This document shows, one piece after another, positions 7,563 through 8,517 of a stretch of 8,517 nucleotides of DNA. The translations under genes and the position numbers were made by a program. Each line of letters begins with the position of its first letter. Position 1 is the first letter of the stretch. Origin of the DNA: Acidobacteriota bacterium (GTDB taxonomy: Bacteria > Acidobacteriota > Vicinamibacteria > Vicinamibacterales > UBA823); the NCBI GenBank assembly GCA_002714165.1, contig PAWT01000024.1, forward strand, positions 103,868-112,384. The letters run 5' to 3'. The notes beneath the pieces were generated by a model, which was not told where the DNA came from, made no database searches, and saw only the letters and a program-made list of their open reading frames with translations.

Positions 7563-8288
7563 TCAATCCTTGACGAACATCACGAGCGACCAAATACGAG
7601 GGAAGTTGACCTTCTCAACCGATACAGGACAAAGCCCTGCTTGCACCAGCAACGCTCGAAGATCAAGATCAGCCTTGAAACCCAGGTGGACCGTAAGCGG
7701 AGACAATATCCGTTCGATCCGAGCGAGAAACTTCCGTTCGCTGAGAAAATGGTTCAAAACAATGATCCGCCCTCCCTTCCGGCACACGCGATACATTTCC
7801 TGCACCACTGATACCGGATCAGACACGACGCTAATCACGTAAGGAGCATAAACTAGATCGAACGATTCATCAGGGAACTGAAGTTTTGTGGCATCCATTT
7901 GCTTTAGACGTACGTTCCGCACCCCGTGCCGTTCTAGCCGACGTTGCGCACCCTCAAGCATTGACACGGACAGGTCGATTCCTGTGACCTTGCAATCGTC
8001 GGGGTACAGCACCGCATTTATCCCAGTACCAACCCCAACCTCAAGCACCTCGTCACCCGCCTGGATGGCCAAACGCTTGATAGCCTTTAAGCGACCAGGG
8101 TGCAGTGCTGGACCAAACATCACATCAACGATTGGCCATTTACCCAAGTAGACCGACGAAATCCGTTCGTAGACCTTATGAACGAAGCTGGTTTCTACAG
8201 ACACCGTCGAAAGCGCCCGCGTACCCACATCGGACGACACCATAATGTCATTGTCCGATACCGATTCTTGGTCAAACAGAGATACCAA
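7563..8288 (-). CDS. Class I SAM-dependent methyltransferase, PmtA/UbiE-like (probable phospholipid N-methyltransferase)
   Basis: A 241-residue reading frame with a complete Rossmann methyltransferase core. Motif I is VLEVGVGTG (81-89), preceded by the FGPALHPGR region (58-66). The acidic residue ending beta-2 is D105 in VTGIDLSVSMLEGA. MDATKLQFPDESFDLVYAPYVISVV (131-155) covers the adenine-binding and motif IV area, and CRKGGRIIVLNHF (169-181) is the post-core strand. YVISVV and VLNHF strongly recall the Rhodobacter-type phosphatidylethanolamine N-methyltransferases (PmtA), which convert PE to phosphatidylcholine at the inner membrane face. Quinone or sterol methyltransferases are the main alternatives. 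The start is uncertain. TTG 8288 has a strong GGGAGGG but with only about 3 nt from GGAGG to the codon. ATG 8243 gives 226 residues, nearer the usual family length, but lacks a good ribosome site. An in-frame TGA at 8298-8300 bounds the frame upstream. The stop is TGA at 7563-7565. Confidence 0.88.
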   Translation of the reverse strand: MVSLFDQESVSDNDIMVSSDVGTRALSTVSVETSFVHKVYERISSVYLGKWPIVDVMFGPALHPGRLKAIKRLAIQAGDEVLEVGVGTGINAVLYPDDCKVTGIDLSVSMLEGAQRRLERHGVRNVRLKQMDATKLQFPDESFDLVYAPYVISVVSDPVSVVQEMYRVCRKGGRIIVLNHFLSERKFLARIERILSPLTVHLGFKADLDLRALLVQAGLCPVSVEKVNFPRIWSLVMFVKD

Positions 8289-8290
8289 AA

Positions 8291-8297
8291 CCCTCCC
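8291..8297 (-). promoter_or_regulatory. Strong Shine-Dalgarno (GGGAGGG) before the methyltransferase
   Basis: The coding strand reads TGAGGGAGGG directly upstream of TTG 8288. It is the best ribosome-binding sequence in the window and argues for the TTG start. The 3-nt gap from GGAGG to the TTG is shorter than ideal, and no ATG or GTG lies at the usual distance in any useful frame. Confidence 0.5.
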
Positions 8298-8300
8298 TCA

Positions 8301-8517
8301 CCTCGGCACGCGCTCTATGCGTGCGAACGAACCACGACTATATCTTGGCGGTGAATACAGAGCAAGGCAACTGCCAAGCGACGATAGTTCCCGATCGCCT
8401 CCTCCCATAGATAGTCTCCTGGCCTTGTGGCGCTCTTCAGTCAAGTTCGTAAAGGCCGCAACTTTCTTCTGAACCATATTCGTCATAACTTATTCACAAA
8501 TAAGATCTTTGGTCCAA
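8301..8517 (-). other. Non-coding or leader region with inverted repeats; no firm gene
   Basis: No recognisable gene lies here. A 62-codon minus-strand frame (ATG 8486 to TGA 8298) has no Shine-Dalgarno, no domain and a composition rich in S, R and G, so I do not call it as a gene. On the transcribed strand several inverted repeats are visible. GGCCTT/AAGGCC pairs 8457-8452 with 8426-8421 across a 25-nt loop. GGCGAT/ATCGTC pairs 8399-8394 with 8385-8380, including one G-U. The short palindrome GGCAACTGCC spans 8366-8375, and CTTATT-CACA-AATAAG spans 8489-8504. The region could be a structured 5' leader or a promoter region for the methyltransferase. I match it to no known riboswitch. Confidence 0.35.
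8489..8504. repeat. A/T-rich inverted repeat (6-bp arms, 4-bp centre)
   Basis: CTTATT and AATAAG are perfect complements around CACA. The site lies a few bases upstream of ATG 8486 and about 200 bp upstream of the methyltransferase start, in the most A/T-rich stretch of this end. It could be an operator or a small hairpin. No regulator can be named. Confidence 0.35.

Noticed and set aside
8298..8486. 62-codon minus-strand ORF as a real gene
   Set aside because: No ribosome site, no recognisable domain, and composition typical of a chance frame. It is kept only as a possible leader in the findings.
1..8517. CRISPR arrays, tRNA or rRNA genes, IS ends, phage or defence genes
   Set aside because: By eye I saw no regularly spaced repeats, cloverleaf-like segments, transposase, nuclease or known defence domains. 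The MoxR-VWA genes look like an envelope-type module, and no effector nuclease or other defence effector accompanies them.

Overview
The window carries one continuous block of minus-strand genes. I see no convincing plus-strand gene, tRNA, rRNA, insertion sequence or CRISPR array. Base composition is close to balanced, slightly GC-rich by eye. The family mix (MoxR ATPase, DUF58, BatA-type VWA, DUF4159, TPR/HExxH protein, small four-cysteine zinc ribbon) resembles Acidobacteriota, perhaps the Vicinamibacteria. That is an impression from gene families and needs a similarity search; Gemmatimonadota or another environmental Gram-negative lineage remain possible.

In transcription order (right to left): (1) 8301-8517 is an upstream region without a recognisable gene, holding several inverted repeats and a doubtful 62-codon ORF. 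(2) 7563-8288 encodes a class I SAM-dependent methyltransferase of the PmtA/UbiE type, most like bacterial phosphatidylethanolamine N-methyltransferases. (3) 7226-7498 encodes a 90-residue zinc-ribbon protein. (4) 4518-7112 encodes a large, probably exported TPR protein with a central HExxH gluzincin domain. (5) 3688-4515 encodes an exported DUF4159 protein. (6) 2655-3665 encodes a MoxR-family AAA+ ATPase. (7) 1745-2653 encodes a DUF58/VWA protein. (8) 1-1721 encodes a membrane-anchored BatA-like VWA protein whose 3' end lies outside the window.

Genes 4 to 8 look like one transcription unit: the gaps are 2, 22, 1 and 23 nt and no terminator-like hairpin separates them. They form a MoxR-type module: a cytoplasmic AAA+ ATPase, a VWA/DUF58 partner, a two-helix membrane VWA protein, and exported proteins (DUF4159 and TPR-peptidase) that could be its clients or effectors at the envelope. 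MoxR-VWA pairs are generally thought to act as chaperones in maturing or assembling protein complexes, but the substrate here cannot be read from the sequence. The methyltransferase and zinc-ribbon genes are on the same strand with wider gaps (64 and about 113 nt), so they may be separately transcribed.
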